DNA of 64,000 nucleotides from Amia ocellicauda (GCF_036373705.1 NC_089869.1:7729676-7793675); one strand, 5' to 3'; shown: positions 35,101 through 47,095, numbered from the stretch's first letter. The notes: generated from the sequence alone by a model not told the origin. A program made the numbers and translations.

Positions 35101-37826
35101 TCACTTTTTGGATTTCCTATAAACGGGAGTCGCAGAAATGTACTTGAGCTTCTTACTCTATTAATAAAACTGCAGTTTGTGACATAAGGAATGTAGGAGT
35201 CCCAAAGAAGGCAGAGTACGATATAAAGACGAATAATTCTCATAAGAAATGCCAAAGATGGAGAACTGGAGTGGCATTTTATTATCTTTGTGACAGAAGT
35301 CATTGTGTGGAAAATGAACATCACAAACTTATTTGAACTCAAATTACTATTAACAGAGATTGGTATAAGAGCAAGAAATACATGCAGAAAATACGAACCA
35401 GTTCAGTTTGGCTATTATTTAATTGGAACTACTGGTAGCTCTGTGACTAATGTGTTTTAAAAGCCAATCGCTTGCCTTGTGTGCCTGCATGTTACATCGA
35501 GGAGAAAACAGCAGGGCAGGCAAGGAAAGGGAAAATGGCAGCCCCTATAAACGGGCCTTTAATAAAACTAAATAGAATTTTCACTGGGGACTCCCGTTTA
35601 ATCAAGGTTGTTCTAGTAATGCATGGTCTTCTCCCTGGTTGTGTAGCCTCCAAGGAAGACCACAGTGAGAGCTCGTGCTTCGCCTGCATCCTTTTAAGCC
35701 ATGGTGAAGAAGGGATGATTTACGGCACGGATGGAGCCATGCCCATCAAGACCATGACTTCCTTGTTCAGAGGGGACATGTGCAAGAGTCTGGTTGGAAA
35801 GCCCAAACTGTTCTTCATTCAGGTGAGGACCTTGAGCCAGAAGTGCCGTTGTCCTGGGTGGAGTGTGTCGATTAAACTAAATGAACTAATGGGCCAAGAT
35901 GCCTCCTCACAGTTGTAACCTTTCTTATGTTCTTGTGCTCTTCAAGATATTAACATCGGTCAGGAAAGCATATGATGCTGTGTGTAGTTTTCCTTCTGCT
36001 ACTGTTAGGGAGTTCAGATTTGCTCTTTCCTAGTATGAATGGAGTTTTTTGATGCTATGAAATGAGTATCAAAAACAAGTGTGCAGTGTTTTGTTGAAGA
36101 TTAACACTTTCCCAGTCTAGTCTATTAAACATGTAAGGCCATACTTTAAAGCACAAATCACTTCACACAACTTATTTTACTTTGAAAATACTAACCCAAA
36201 GGTATATCAACTCATTTCTTGAAATGCTTAAGGGCTGTTCTTGGATAATTTCAGTACCTTCCTCCCCAACTACAAATGCATTCAAGTGCCTTTCCCATTA
36301 ATTTTCAAATGCCAAGAATGGTAAGTATGTAAGATGAATACATTTTTACATTCACTGATTCAGCAAATGGTTCTGCAGCTCTGGACAGTCTGGAAATAGA
36401 GCTGAATCCATTAACTGAACTTTGAATAGGCTTTTGTTCAGAATATCTGGGCAAATAAATGTATTTTGTCTGAAAAGTTATTGTGTCTGTTTTAGAAAGC
36501 AACATCCGTGCTTCACTGTGGGATAGCCACACATGCCAGCTGCTCAACAGTACTTTTCCAGTAATGGTCAAATGTAATGACTTAAATCTCATTTCATGTT
36601 CATTTTAATATCATAAATGTGAGTGCCCGTCGTATTCAATATTGTCCTTTGTTTGTATTTCAAGCTCCTGGGCAGAAATCTAGTCATACTCTTCCCACGT
36701 CCCTTTCTCTAAATTCATTATTTTCTGTGAACCTACATGCTTTTGTGTCTTTCCTTCCTAGGCTTGCAGGGGCTCAGAATTTGACGATGGCATACAGACG
36801 GATTCTGGCCCTCCAAACGAATCTTTGGAAACGGATGCCAATCCTAGGCATAAGATTCCAGTTGAAGCAGACTTTCTCTTTGCCTATTCCACTGTACCAG
36901 GTAATGTCTCCAGCCTGTGAAGCACACTGGGAATTCATTCCTGATTGTTGACGCCCATCTCATCACTCCGTTGACGGGCAAAACAATGCTGTTCATATTT
37001 GGATGTGTCAGTTAATACTCCCCTTTAAATACTCTGCAGATTAGTCTGCAGATTTTAGCGTGGAATTTCTGAGATGTTTTTGTCTACATATTTTAAAGAG
37101 ACAACTGTAAAAGCTTAAAGAAGAGATGGAGGTGGACTAATGCAATGTTCAGCATTCATTAAGAAAAGACATGGGCGAGGGAAGGGAAGATCTTTTTAGG
37201 CTCCTGCTTTAGGTTTCAATGTGTGCTTGTGGTTTTTGAATAGACATAATTGTAGAAAATGAAAGGTGTAAATCTACAATGAGATAAAGGGTTGAAAGCT
37301 GCTGTATAGCTGGTGGAAATACTTCAGATAGTCATTCTTTTGCTTCCCATTAATCCTGGAATTTGAGGTACCATTAGCATATTTTGTTCCTAGAGATACA
37401 TTAACTAACTCAACTTATGGGGGTATCAACACATGGAAGCAGTTTTTGAAGGCCAAAGGAAAGACTTTGAAACAGAGAGGTAGTATAAGTGAAGTCCGGC
37501 GCAGAGAAGATAAATTGAGCTGCCAATTGCTCGATGACCCAAAGTCTGAGAAGTGCTTTTTTGACCTAATAATGTCTGTAATGTCTGTGTCTGTTTCAGG
37601 CTATTACTCGTGGAGGAATCCTGGCCGCGGCTCGTGGTTCGTCCAGGCTCTGTGCAACGTCCTGAATGAATACGGGAAGCAGCTGGAGATCATGCAGATC
37701 CTCACCAGGGTCAACTACATGGTGGCCACCAGCTTTGAGTCATGGTCAGAAGACCCGCGCTTCAGTGAAAAGAAGCAGATACCCTGCGTGGTCTCCATGC
37801 TGACAAAGGAACTGTACTTTAACTAA
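23169..37826 (+). CDS. casp7: Caspase-7, complete six-coding-exon gene
   Basis: Executioner cysteine protease of apoptosis that cleaves after Asp in DEVD-like sites. Coding exons: 23169-23275, 32963-33114, 33891-34019, 35647-35822, 36762-36900, 37600-37826; sum 930 nt, 309 residues (human 303). Visible landmarks: prodomain cleavage site DSTD ending at D22; basic exosite KKKK at 37-40, which in human caspase-7 recruits PARP1 and other substrates; catalytic His148 in LLSHGEE; catalytic Cys190 in QACRG; linker cleavage sites IQTD (D202) and ETD (D213); [10 protein letters not shown] of the small subunit; end KELYFN. All catalytic residues are offset by four from human, so the fold is intact. The short prodomain and the KKKK patch favour caspase-7 over caspase-3. 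The ATG at 23169 was chosen because it gives the standard short prodomain. Human-like neighbours nrap and plekhs1 support orthology. Confidence 0.97.
23753..24650 (+). mobile_element. Tc1-like transposon C with deleted catalytic core
   Basis: Inverted ends start CACCGATCAGCCATAACA and agree over nearly 30 bases, flanked by TA at 23751-23752 and 24651-24652. The left part codes an open helix-turn-helix region from the ATG at 23901 ([16 protein letters not shown]). After a TGA near 24306 the frame reaches WSDES, the first catalytic Asp, then jumps straight to the [13 protein letters not shown] segment with the last catalytic acid. The second catalytic Asp region is gone, so the element is a non-autonomous, internally deleted copy of about 0.9 kb inside the first coding intron of casp7. 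Confidence 0.92.
24651..32962. other. Long casp7 intron, mostly featureless
   Basis: The rest of the 9.7 kb intron between casp7 coding exons 1 and 2. I checked both strands for spliced coding segments and found only short unconnected frames. One dispersed-repeat fragment lies at about 27745-27915. No RNA gene or intact element recognised. Confidence 0.55.
27745..27915 (+). repeat. Dispersed fish repeat fragment
   Basis: Begins in an ATT-rich run and contains the segment AGCAGACGCCCTTTTCCAGG followed by a GTGACTTACAA block, a pair of motifs that recurs in interspersed repeats across many fish genomes, followed by an AT-rich tail with TACA-type steps. I recognise the motif but cannot name the family with certainty. 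No coding capacity. Confidence 0.5.
35893..35945 (-). repeat. Short interspersed repeat tail, copy 2
   Basis: A stretch in casp7 intron 4 resembling the reverse complement of the repeat at 41408-41492: GCCTCCTCACAGTTGTAACC followed by TTTCTTATGTTCTTGTG. It matches the better copy at 54478-54586 and is a short, diverged fragment. Confidence 0.55.
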
Positions 37827-40800
37827 TGTTAAAGCTGACCGGTGCTGGTCACACATTCAGGGAGATTCTCAGAAAGCTCAACTTCTTCAGTGGCACTTGA
37901 TGTATACATATTTAGTGATACTTGCCTCTTTGGGTTATCCAAGAAATTTGTTGCATCTGATCTTTGTCAGCAGGCAGTGTTTAATATCCATGTTATTTAC
38001 TTGACCCAGAAATGTGTGGCATTTGTGCATTGGCTTGCAGATCACCCAGTGGTGTTGACAACGGGCCAGCCACTGTGCATTGCTGTGCACTTATTGTGTT
38101 TCCAATGAATGGGTCCAAAGCAACCATTACAGTGTTGATATCTTCAGGCACAGACGCCTGGGTCATCCTCATAAATCAGCTGCCAAATAGTTATGAAATC
38201 AAACTCCAACAGAGATTCTGCATCCTAAATTACAGATTTTACGATTACGTCATACTTCCAGAGTTTTCATTAAAGTATTAGGAACAGCGGATATTATCTG
38301 TTATTTAATTTTGCCACCCATCTGTTGATTTACGACCAGGGCTATGTGAGCCAAAAATCTTAAAAGTAGTGCAATTAATTTGGACATGATTTTTCACCAA
38401 TTTGTACGGCAAAATGGACAGCTATGCTAAATACGGTTTGTTGTCAACTCCACACGGTATTCTGCAGTTCTTGAAGGGCATTTCAAAAGTGTAATTTTGT
38501 CTTTAACGGTTTAACTAAATGCTGTTTTAGGAGTCAGATAGAATGTTTTGGTTGAATCCCTACCAATTACAGAACCATTTCAGAAAACAAATCTATTGTT
38601 GTTCATAAAGATTGAATTTGATACTGAATGTCCCAGTACACTACTGAAAATATGACTGAAAGATGGTTTATGATCAGTTCTACCATGATGCATAAACATG
38701 CTACCAAGTAGTACCCCGGAAGCTGTAAAAGAGTAGGCACCTTTTCATTTTAACATGTGTTTGATTCTATGAAAAGAAAACGGTTCCTCAGCACATTGTT
38801 ATATGTACCCATTCATGCTGCATGTGCAGGAGACATCTGTTAGACAAACGCACACTCAACTAAACGTGTACTGTGCAGGTTTCACATTGGGAAGGCTGTC
38901 AGTAAAGGTCATCATATGACTTACCATTGTGACTTGGAACATTTCAATGTGTTTTTCCATGACTTTATACTTAAAAGCACAACTTTTCTTAATAACATGA
39001 CTAGATTCTGCTGAACGTGGGCTCAGGAGGAAGAGCAGGTGTTAGGCCTAAGTAGCAGAATGACATTGAATCAGAGAGAGAATACAGGTATTGTTACAAC
39101 AGTATTTCAACAGATTAGATGTACAGTAATAATTGACAGTGCAAAACGTACGTAATCAAAAGCAGCTGACATAATAAAGTTGATTGTAAAGTACAACTTA
39201 GAAGTAGAAAGATTTACTTACAAATACACACATTTTCATTTCAACTATAATTAGCCGTTAACATGCCGTTTGTCTCCATTTCAAAGCATCATTGTTTATT
39301 AGTGTCTATTTTTAATATGGGAAAAACAACCCTTTGCCTTTAAACAAAGAACCCATAGAATAGATAGGAAGCTAATTTAGTGACATGAACAACCTGTTTT
39401 CTCTTTTCTGTTTAATGATATTTATTACATTGCATGTGTCTAGACAACATAAATATATTATATTCTGACACTTCCCTCTTTAAGATATGCAACACGTTTC
39501 TTTTAAATGATAATTAAACCCTCTCTTAAAATAGGCACCGTGGTATAAATGTGTCACAATGTAGCAAGATTCTTCCTTGGGTATTATTTGAACATGGTTA
39601 TTAAACATAGGAAGTAAATGTAGTCTGAAATCAGCTCGAGTTGGCCTGTTTCCCATGACAGGTTGTCATTGTCTCCGCCAAATGCACAGTAGTTAAGAAA
39701 TTATGTCAGTTTAGGATGTATCTAAATGGAGAAAATTGCTGTGATATATCGATGTTTTTATAGCTGTTAAATGACACATTTCCTCAAGCAGGTCACCATT
39801 TAAGACTCCCGGATGTGCCCTCAGAAGTCAGACGTTTGCTAATCTGCAGAGGCAGATATTGCTTCACTTCCTCGTCTGCTCATCCATTTCAGACCGAGGT
39901 TCGCGATGTTCATTTCAGGTTGTTTTCAAGAAAGAAGTTGAATGTAATTGTTCTATCTTCAGTCTTTTCTTTTTTGATTATTTTAATGATTCTGCTGTAG
40001 TTTTATGACTTTTGAGTTGGGACAGATAGCCTCTTCATTATTTTTTTTGTTTGTTTTGGAAATGTATATTTTTAATTTTTCTTTTTACATTTAGCCAGTT
40101 TATCACCATTACAATCCATTTTGTGCTTGCAACTTTTGTTTCCCTCTTGAACAAAGTTTGCTCCTATTTTTTTCGGTTTTAAGTCATTAAGGGACTCTGT
40201 CAACTGCTTAAATGTATCATGAGCAACATTACCGAATAAAACGCATCGAACAAACTTTGTTTCTGATGAAAAGGAAAGGAAGTCCTGCCTGCCTTTTATT
40301 TGATTTTAATAGAAAACTAAGTTTAAATTTGTTCACACCAAACCACTCTTATGTAAACTCAATAAACTTGTTAAACAATTTAAACTTTACTTTGGTATTA
40401 CAGTGGTGTTTTGTGTATTTTTCAGTTTGTCTTGTAGAATTTCACAGTATATACCTCAAAGTCTGTATAGATTCAGTTTTGGGGAATACATTCTCTATCA
40501 TCCATGGGCACGTTGAACCAGCTGTCTCACCAATTTCAGGGTTGCATACAAAAAAGCAAGACTAAACACGACGGAGAAGAAATAAGGCAAGTTTTGAGTT
40601 CTTTTGAGTCTTTGTAACAAATTTCTGCTTTAGATTGGTGTTAAAAACCCTTTAATCAACCTTTATTAATCTCAATTGCAGGATGTTGAGGTAAACATTT
40701 TCTTCAATGTATAACAAATGTAAAAACTGGAGCAGTTCAGACTGAGCAGGACTTTCCTTTTGCTAATTGAAGATGTTCTTGCTTATAAGTGTAACTATTT

Positions 40801-41407
40801 TTGGTTATAAACCTCTCATCTTGTGGAAAAAGTAAGGGCATGGAGAGAGAGTTGTATTTGTAAATATGTATCTGGAGCATGGCTTTTAAAATGATTTGTG
40901 AACTTGCCAGTATCTTGCAGTTTTGTTATTTCATATTAGCCCCACTAGTGTCACATCTACTGAGAAGAAAATGCACTTTGACTTGAATTAGACTGCAGTT
41001 CACATTTTGAATACCGCCACTGTTTCTTTATAATAAATCTATTCAATCAAATTTGTTCATTCACGTTATTAATACATAATGTATAAATGGATGAATTACA
41101 ATCTGTCAACACATTTATCTAATAAAAAAAAATCTACATGTTTGAATTTACCAAAGTGAAGAATTAAGTAATCCTCTCTCAAAATAGTGTTTAACCAGAG
41201 CTCATTCAAAATTAGTGTTAAGTATTTAATAATATTTTAGATTTTGCTCAGTGGTCAAACACTTGCATTACATTTAAACAACTCAAGTTTGTTTGAATAC
41301 CTTTACAATTAATTTTATCTAGGAGAGGTTTGAGATTTCCTCATTTTGCAAAGAATTAAGTCCTTTCGTTAAATTTCATTTTGAGATGAATGCTTCCTTC
41401 GTTGTAA
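37827..41407. other. casp7 3' UTR and intergenic DNA
   Basis: The casp7 3' UTR starts after TAA 37824-37826. An ATTAAA at 38269-38274 and an AATAAA at 39173-39178 are candidate polyadenylation signals; I cannot choose between them. The remainder is AT-rich, with short unconnected open frames and no recognisable gene. Confidence 0.55.
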
Positions 41408-41492
41408 ATATAAGAACATAAAGTTTACAAATGAGAGGAGGCCATTCGACCCATCGTGCTCGTTTGGTGTCCATTAATAACTAAGTGATCCG
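41408..41492 (+). repeat. Short interspersed repeat tail, copy 1
   Basis: Starts with ATAAGAACATAAAGTTTACA and continues GAGGAGGCCATTCGACCCAT, then CGTGCTCGTTTGG. The same sequence in reverse complement is at 54478-54586 and a fragment is at 35893-35945, so it is a dispersed repeat. From memory, such tails are common in gar, bowfin, sturgeon and lungfish genomes and are linked to CR1-type LINEs; I offer that family only as likely. Confidence 0.75.
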
Positions 41493-41598
41493 TTGGCTTT
41501 CCCCATGTCCTGAAGGCCTCCCTCAAAACAAACCTTTTCCTTTTGGTGTTGTGTTCAAGTTCTGTTCTTCTTCAGCAGGATATCTCATTTTACAGATG

Positions 41599-42173
41599 TT
41601 ACGAATTGAAGGTCATGGGTTTGAAAACACTGCAGATTTTAACCGGTGTCCTGTTGGTCTCTTCATTGTCGTGCCCGGGGCAAACCGCAAGATGGAGGGT
41701 GTCGGTGAAGGTGCCGGCACAGAAGGCCACGATCTGAGTCAGGTCGTCCACTGCATGGAAAGAGATGAGTCCAGCTGGGTAGCTGAGATAGACGCCAATC
41801 CTGTTATAGCTTTGGCTGATTGGGAGTTGGTGGGACACCCCGTTGTGCCAGGCGGTATAGTCCCCTTCGAAGAACTCCACGCACCAGGAGTCCTCTCCCC
41901 TCCCCAGCCAGCATGTCTCCTCCCTGCCTTTCCTGGGAATGCTGGGATAGGTGAGCCCCAGCTCCCAGTAGGTCTTTCCACCAACCTCCAGCTCCAAGTA
42001 ATGCCTCCCATCTGAGAAGCCCTCGGAGCTGATGACGTTCAGGGTGGTGTCAAAGCGCACCGGGTTATTGGGAACGTCCTGCCACTCATCCGTGAAGGTG
42101 GCTGTGGTGCCATCGGCAGAGATACACAGTTTTGGATGAGCTGTATCGGGATCCAGCACAGCCGTGGATGCGT
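41599..42173 (-). CDS. B30.2 (PRY-SPRY) exon of the TRIM-like gene
   Basis: Single long last exon coding about 190 residues after an acceptor TTATCCAAG at 42174-42182. All PRY and SPRY landmark motifs are present in order and there is no internal stop, so the domain itself looks intact although the 5' half of the gene is missing. The stop is TAA at 41599-41601. Confidence 0.92.
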
Positions 42174-44996
42174 CTTGGATAAGAGAAGGGGAAGAGTAGA
42201 AGGAATAGGAATATGAGACTGGTACTGTGCAAAATGGGTGGCTGATAAAAGTACACAAGAACAACATTTCTCATTTCTCATAGTTCTCATTTTAGTTTTC
42301 AAGGTTATAATGCTCCCATCCCCAACAGGATTATTGTGACAGGAGATAAAAGAACAAAATGAACAGATGCTTTTCTCTGAAACACAGGGCAGTCGTGAAA
42401 AATCAGACCATGTAGTCTGAAGAACTGCATTTCTTTCCCTGTGTGTCTGTGTAAACTAGGTCACTGTCTCACTGTGCTGTTACTGTGCTGTAGTTCAACC
42501 CTGATACCTAGAAGAACAGAGTCTGATAAGAACCAGTTTTCACCAGCAATTTGGGCTTGACACATTGTCCAAACCCCCTTATATTAAACATTACGTATGC
42601 CTTAATTCTCCTCGGTTTGACTATATATGGGTCTTCCTCAGCAGTTATCAGACAGAAACCGAACTTACACTCATCACGGGACAGACATGCAGGCCTGTTA
42701 TCTTTCTCTCCTGTTTGATCTGCATAAAAGTGCCTTTAGTTTGTAACTTCTATTCTCTGTTCTCGAGATTGCATCTTGAACCTCTTCCTTGCAGCTGCTT
42801 GTAATAAAAACCTTTTAATTGTAGGGGCATCTCTCTCTGGATTTCTGCGACTCTTCATAGTCAAATCTTTGTTTATATTACATTGATATGATGCTTATTT
42901 GTCTTAAGATGCATGAGAGACAAGTTAGTGGCTTGTTTATCAAATATTCTGATCAAGAGAGATAGCTCATTGGGCTAAAAAGTAGGGACAAAAATGTTCA
43001 TTATGTCCTTCAGAGTCCTGTAATTAAGTAATTAGGCAAGGTATACATTTGTTTTGTTACTTGCAACAGCATCAATACGTTTGTTGTATATTTTTGTAGG
43101 AGACTTCACCATTCTCTTTAAATGAATCATCTGCATTTCTGCACTGGAAATGTTTGCTGTAGCCTGAGATATGTTTTGTTAAGCAAGTGTCAGTAGGAAG
43201 ATAAGAGATTAAAAGATATTGGACAGTACAGGAATGTGCCCTTTCAATTTACACTGCTATCATTTTTTGATCTCCTATAGAATTATACAAACAAGCACGC
43301 GAACCGATAAAGTGTGTGGAGTGGAGCATAAAAGCAATAAAATGTCACTTACAGCTCTGGTAGACTTTTTTGGTGACTGGAATCTGTGAGCGAACGCATA
43401 CGAACAGATTGTTAATTAACTGAAGAAGCTGATCTGACTTGTACCCATCGAGTTGGATGGAATCCAGATTGCCAATGTTTATAGGTTCCATCGCTCTACA
43501 AAACAGAAGGACCCGCATGAAACAAACTACCAGACAAGCTAAGAACCAAACACACCAAACACACAGTAGCATTGTTTTACTTTGTTTCAGGAAGTGCGAG
43601 ATGATTATGTATGTTTTTCTAATTAGCATTAGCTTTCAAAACATCATGCACACAAAGGCTAGGTTAGTTATACACACCTGTCTTCAGTTTGTGCGTTCTG
43701 TGTGAGGGAAGAACAACAAAGAGAGAGGTTAATTACTGCTATACCTCTCTCAGCTATCATTACATCATATCCAAACAATCATCAGTGTCGGTGTTGTGGC
43801 TTTTTGGATTGGATTTGGTTTGCTTCAGATTTGTGTTCAGGTTACTTTCAGTGCTGTGTAAAATGTATTAGAACACCTTAATATGGAGCTTTGCATCAGA
43901 ATTTTGTATTTTGTAGATATGGTCAACATCAAATTACAATTAGTCCCATTCAATGTTTAATTTGTAAAGCGTCTCCTTCTTTTTCTAACTACTTTATACT
44001 GATTGCACGAGTGGCATATTAAAATGAGATTTTTTTTTTATATAAATCCAATCATTCATTACATATGCCATTTTTAAAAAGCATGGCCAACCTTAGACTG
44101 TGAGGTTTTCTGTTCCAGCTGATCACTAAGCTCGGATAATTCCCGTTCAATGTCTGCCGTGGCCAGGTTACACTTCTCAATGAGGACATCAAGGGTATAG
44201 ATGGCAGCTTGAGCTTCCATTTCCAGCTGGTTTAAGGTGACTTTCATATCCTCATCCAGCACTCTTTTTATATCTTCATACTTCTTGGAAATGCTTTCCA
44301 TTATCACTGTGGATTTTTTCTAAATATACACATAGGGAACAAATGACATGATAAGCTAAATTTGAATTAACAATTACTCCATGTTAAAAACAAGTACAGT
44401 GAGCTGTGAAAAAGTACAGATTTCTTAAAGCGTCACATAGGTCACCTTAGCAGGTCAATACATTAATCTTGCACTTTACTTTTCTTTCACAAAATGTTAC
44501 TTTTCAGTGTAACTTAAAGCTGTGCTTCTCAGGTTCCTCAAGTATAATTTAAATTGTGAATCAGACTACTTTGTCACCATAAGAACTTTAAATACTTTAT
44601 AAAAACTTTCAAAGTAGTGTGGTTCATATCAAGGGCTTGTTTTTATTTGGGATATTTACCTTTTTCTTTTTGGTATTTCCCTTTGCTTTACTTAGGTTTT
44701 TCCCATGTACCTAACTAACACTCCTGCCAATTTCAGCAGCTGCAAACTCACACAACCCGTTCTCCGTGGCCCCAGGCTGGCGTTTTCCTGCAATCCTCGA
44801 CTTACCGTGATGTCTGTCTGCTTTGCGGTCAGTTTTTTAATTTTGTATTTCACAGCTTCCTTTTGCCTTTCCAGGTACTCCTGCTGCTTCACAAGTGATT
44901 CCTGTCAAAGAGAAAAGCACATTTCAGGGAAAGAAAGAAAGAAAACACAATAAAAAACTGAGAGGAGATAGTGCTCACCTGGCATTGAGATTTCAT
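41599..44996 (-). CDS. TRIM-like coiled-coil/B30.2 gene lacking RING and B-box
   Basis: Exons in transcript order: 44979-44996 (tentative start MKSQCQ), 44806-44901 (96 nt), 44092-44319 (228), 43678-43697 (20), 43353-43495 (143), 41599-42173 (575 with stop); an open frame of 359 residues in consistent phase. The 96 / about 230 / about 20 / mid-size / long-last-exon pattern is that of TRIM genes with a C-terminal B30.2 domain. The first two large exons form a heptad-rich coiled coil. The last exon is a full PRY-SPRY: LDPDTAHPKL, GRHYLELEVGGKTYWELGL, CWLGRGEDSWCVEF, and GVYLSYPAGLISFH. No RING or B-box exon was found up to 52 kb on the minus strand, so this is either a truncated or decaying copy, or a RING-less family member. 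The expected role of an intact relative is E3 ligase or antiviral recognition; here only coiled-coil assembly and B30.2 ligand binding remain. The gene is not in the human NRAP-CASP7-PLEKHS1 block. Confidence 0.82.
42174..43352. other. Intron of TRIM-like gene
   Basis: An intron of 1.18 kb before the B30.2 exon, phase 1 at its upstream side. No further exon or element recognised on either strand. Confidence 0.6.
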
Positions 44997-45099
44997 GGTC
45001 AACTCTTCTGGCTCGCAGGCAAATAATGACAGATAAAATAACCCAACAACAGAACTGCTTTAACAATTTTACTGCTCAAAAGCTTTTCCCCAATTGTCT

Positions 45100-45700
45100 C
45101 TTCTTCCAAAACCTTCCAATCCCCAGCACTGAAGTCCCATATGACTTTCAAGTCTAACCTAGTGGTGTACAGCTGTAGCGTTTGCCATTTATAAGAAGGA
45201 GTCTCACGTGAAGTTCTGCAATTATGGTCCTGGATGCCTGAGTATGGCATGCTATGTAGGACTGACTACGCCGGTCAGGTCCTGTGCTTTGCAAAGTATT
45301 CAGCTTACATTTCTCAGCTGGCGAATCATTCCAGAAAGAGTCGCTGAACTTCTCAGAGGGTAAAGCTGGTGTTCATGCCCAGGAGCTTCTATTAATATTT
45401 GCTTCTTTTGACCTCTCAGACTTTGATGTACACGTCTCTGGTGTAGTGTGCTTTCTGAGCTTCATTAACCAGTTCTTCTTACCCAGATTCAGCGAGGGGG
45501 TGAGATAGGAAAGTTGCAGCTGTGCTTCACCAACTGAACCCCCCAGGAGGTGGGCTGGGGCTCTTGGACTAAACAGATGACATTGGCAATGGTAGATTGT
45601 GATTTCCGAATGCCTACGGTACATGCTAGGACATTCACAAATATCCCTTGCATGTGCAACTGCAGCACATTCATGTTAAGAAATTGCTCTCACACTTGAT
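45100..45700 (-). mobile_element. Possible PIF/Harbinger transposase relic
   Basis: In interrupted minus-strand frames, segments resemble the spacing of HARBI1-type transposases: an INV-like GIFVNVLACTVGIRK segment near 45600-45650, then SPAEKCKLNTL near 45300, then a HTQASRTI segment near 45220, which in the family corresponds to the conserved R-T-R-x-x-x-E-x-x-F-G-x-L-K region. Several stops and frame changes lie between them. The similarity is weak and judged by eye. An alternative is unrelated non-coding DNA. It occupies the place where the missing TRIM RING/B-box exon would be expected. Confidence 0.25.
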
Positions 45701-45964
45701 CAGCAGCCTGCCAAAGCAGTCCAGCAGTCACGTGCTTTCCTCAACAGCTGTGAACAAAATCCAAAATGCTGAATTGCAGGTCGCCCCCTTCAGCTGATGC
45801 TCCTAATTTGTCACGTTCAACACTCCTGTTAGTGACAAGCCAAGGAGATAACCTCATATTCCCGTCTCAGATAGAGGATCAACGGGCTTCTGAAGATGTT
45901 ACAGGTCAAGGAAACAGTTGCGTGTGGCGTTCACTGTTAGGTTTGTGATCGGTCAGCACTTTAT

Positions 45965-46215
45965 ACTAGACTTGTAGTACTCGAGTCCGGGACTTGGACT
46001 CTTCTGACTCAAGTCACGGATTTGGTGACTCGACCATTTTTCATGACGAGTCTTTGTCATTACTACTTAATTTAGCATAAGATATTATTCCTTTCCAAAG
46101 CATAAGGATAAATAAATATCAAACACTACCAGACTTGTAGTCGAGGAAATCAACATGGTTTGAGTCCGAGTCACCATGATCTGGGTTCAGGTCCTTGATT
46201 TTCGAAACTCCAATC
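45965..46215. repeat. Degenerate GACTCGAGT-type repeat
   Basis: Two related units beginning AGACTTGTAGT (about 45968 and 46131) surround many copies of GACTC/GAGTC steps, such as ACTCGAGTCCGGGACTTGGA. The motif is partly palindromic. Similar GACTCGAGTC-rich stretches occur as dispersed repeats in fish genomes; I cannot name the family. Confidence 0.5.
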
Positions 46216-46998
46216 TAAAGTTTAATTTAACTTATAAACAGGATTTATGATTCAGAGAAAGCCCAGATTACAAAGATGAAAGCTTATTTGGCCAGTTTCC
46301 TTTTCTCTTTATTGTTTGATTATGTTTCTTAACATTATCAACATGAACTACAATAAAAATCTAAGCTCTGAGAGAGACCATTTCCTCTGCCAATTTTCCT
46401 AATGATATACTTAACACTAGTAATTACTTAACACTAGTAATCAAAAGTACATTTTCTGAACAATGTTGTATATTATTGTACAATCATAGTTCTCAAGTCT
46501 CAACTTTCATTGGCAAAGGAAACACAAAGAAAACAATAGAATAATAAGTTCAGGATAAATATAATAAATTCTTTCTTTGTTCGCAGATGCAGTGCTGCTC
46601 CATGGGCTATTCGGGGGTGAAAGCAGGCAACTTTGGAAACCCAGCACGGAGACCCTCTCTATTCAGGTAAGATACCTGAATCTGAATACCTGAATAAGGA
46701 TTAATCACTGTCAAAAGCCAATTCAAATGTCTCAATGTCCTCGAAACCTCCCCAGAAACCAAAGTGAGGTACAGTGAAGGAAAAAGTATTTGATCCCCTG
46801 CTGATTTTGTACATTTGCCCACTGACAAAGAAATGATCAGTCTATAATTTTAATGGTAGGTGTATTTTAACAGTGAGAGACAGAATAACAACAACAAAAT
46901 CCAGAAAAACGCATTTCAAAAAAGTTATAAATTGATTTGCATGTTAATGAAGGAAATAAGTATTTGACCCCCTATCAATCAGCAAGATTTCGGGCTCC

Positions 46999-47095
46999 CA
47001 GGTGTCTTTTATACAGTTAACGAGCTGAGATTAGGAGCACTCTCTTAAAGGGAGTGCTCCTAATCTCAGCTCGTTAACTGTATAAAAGACACCTG
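46999..47095. repeat. Perfect 44-bp palindrome inside Tc1 element D
   Basis: Arms 46999-47042 and 47052-47095 are exact reverse complements with a 9-base spacer. The right arm ends about 40 bases before the transposase ATG. In RNA it would fold into a very stable hairpin in the transposase leader. Confidence 0.95.

Noticed and set aside
35472-35918. A continuous 148-codon plus-strand frame around casp7 exon 4
   Set aside because: Only 35647-35822 is exon, bounded by TGTGTAG and GTGAGG; the ends are intron that happens to be open.
41485-42015. A 176-codon plus-strand frame opposite the B30.2 exon
   Set aside because: It is the antisense shadow of the TRIM-like last exon, which has a full set of PRY-SPRY motifs.
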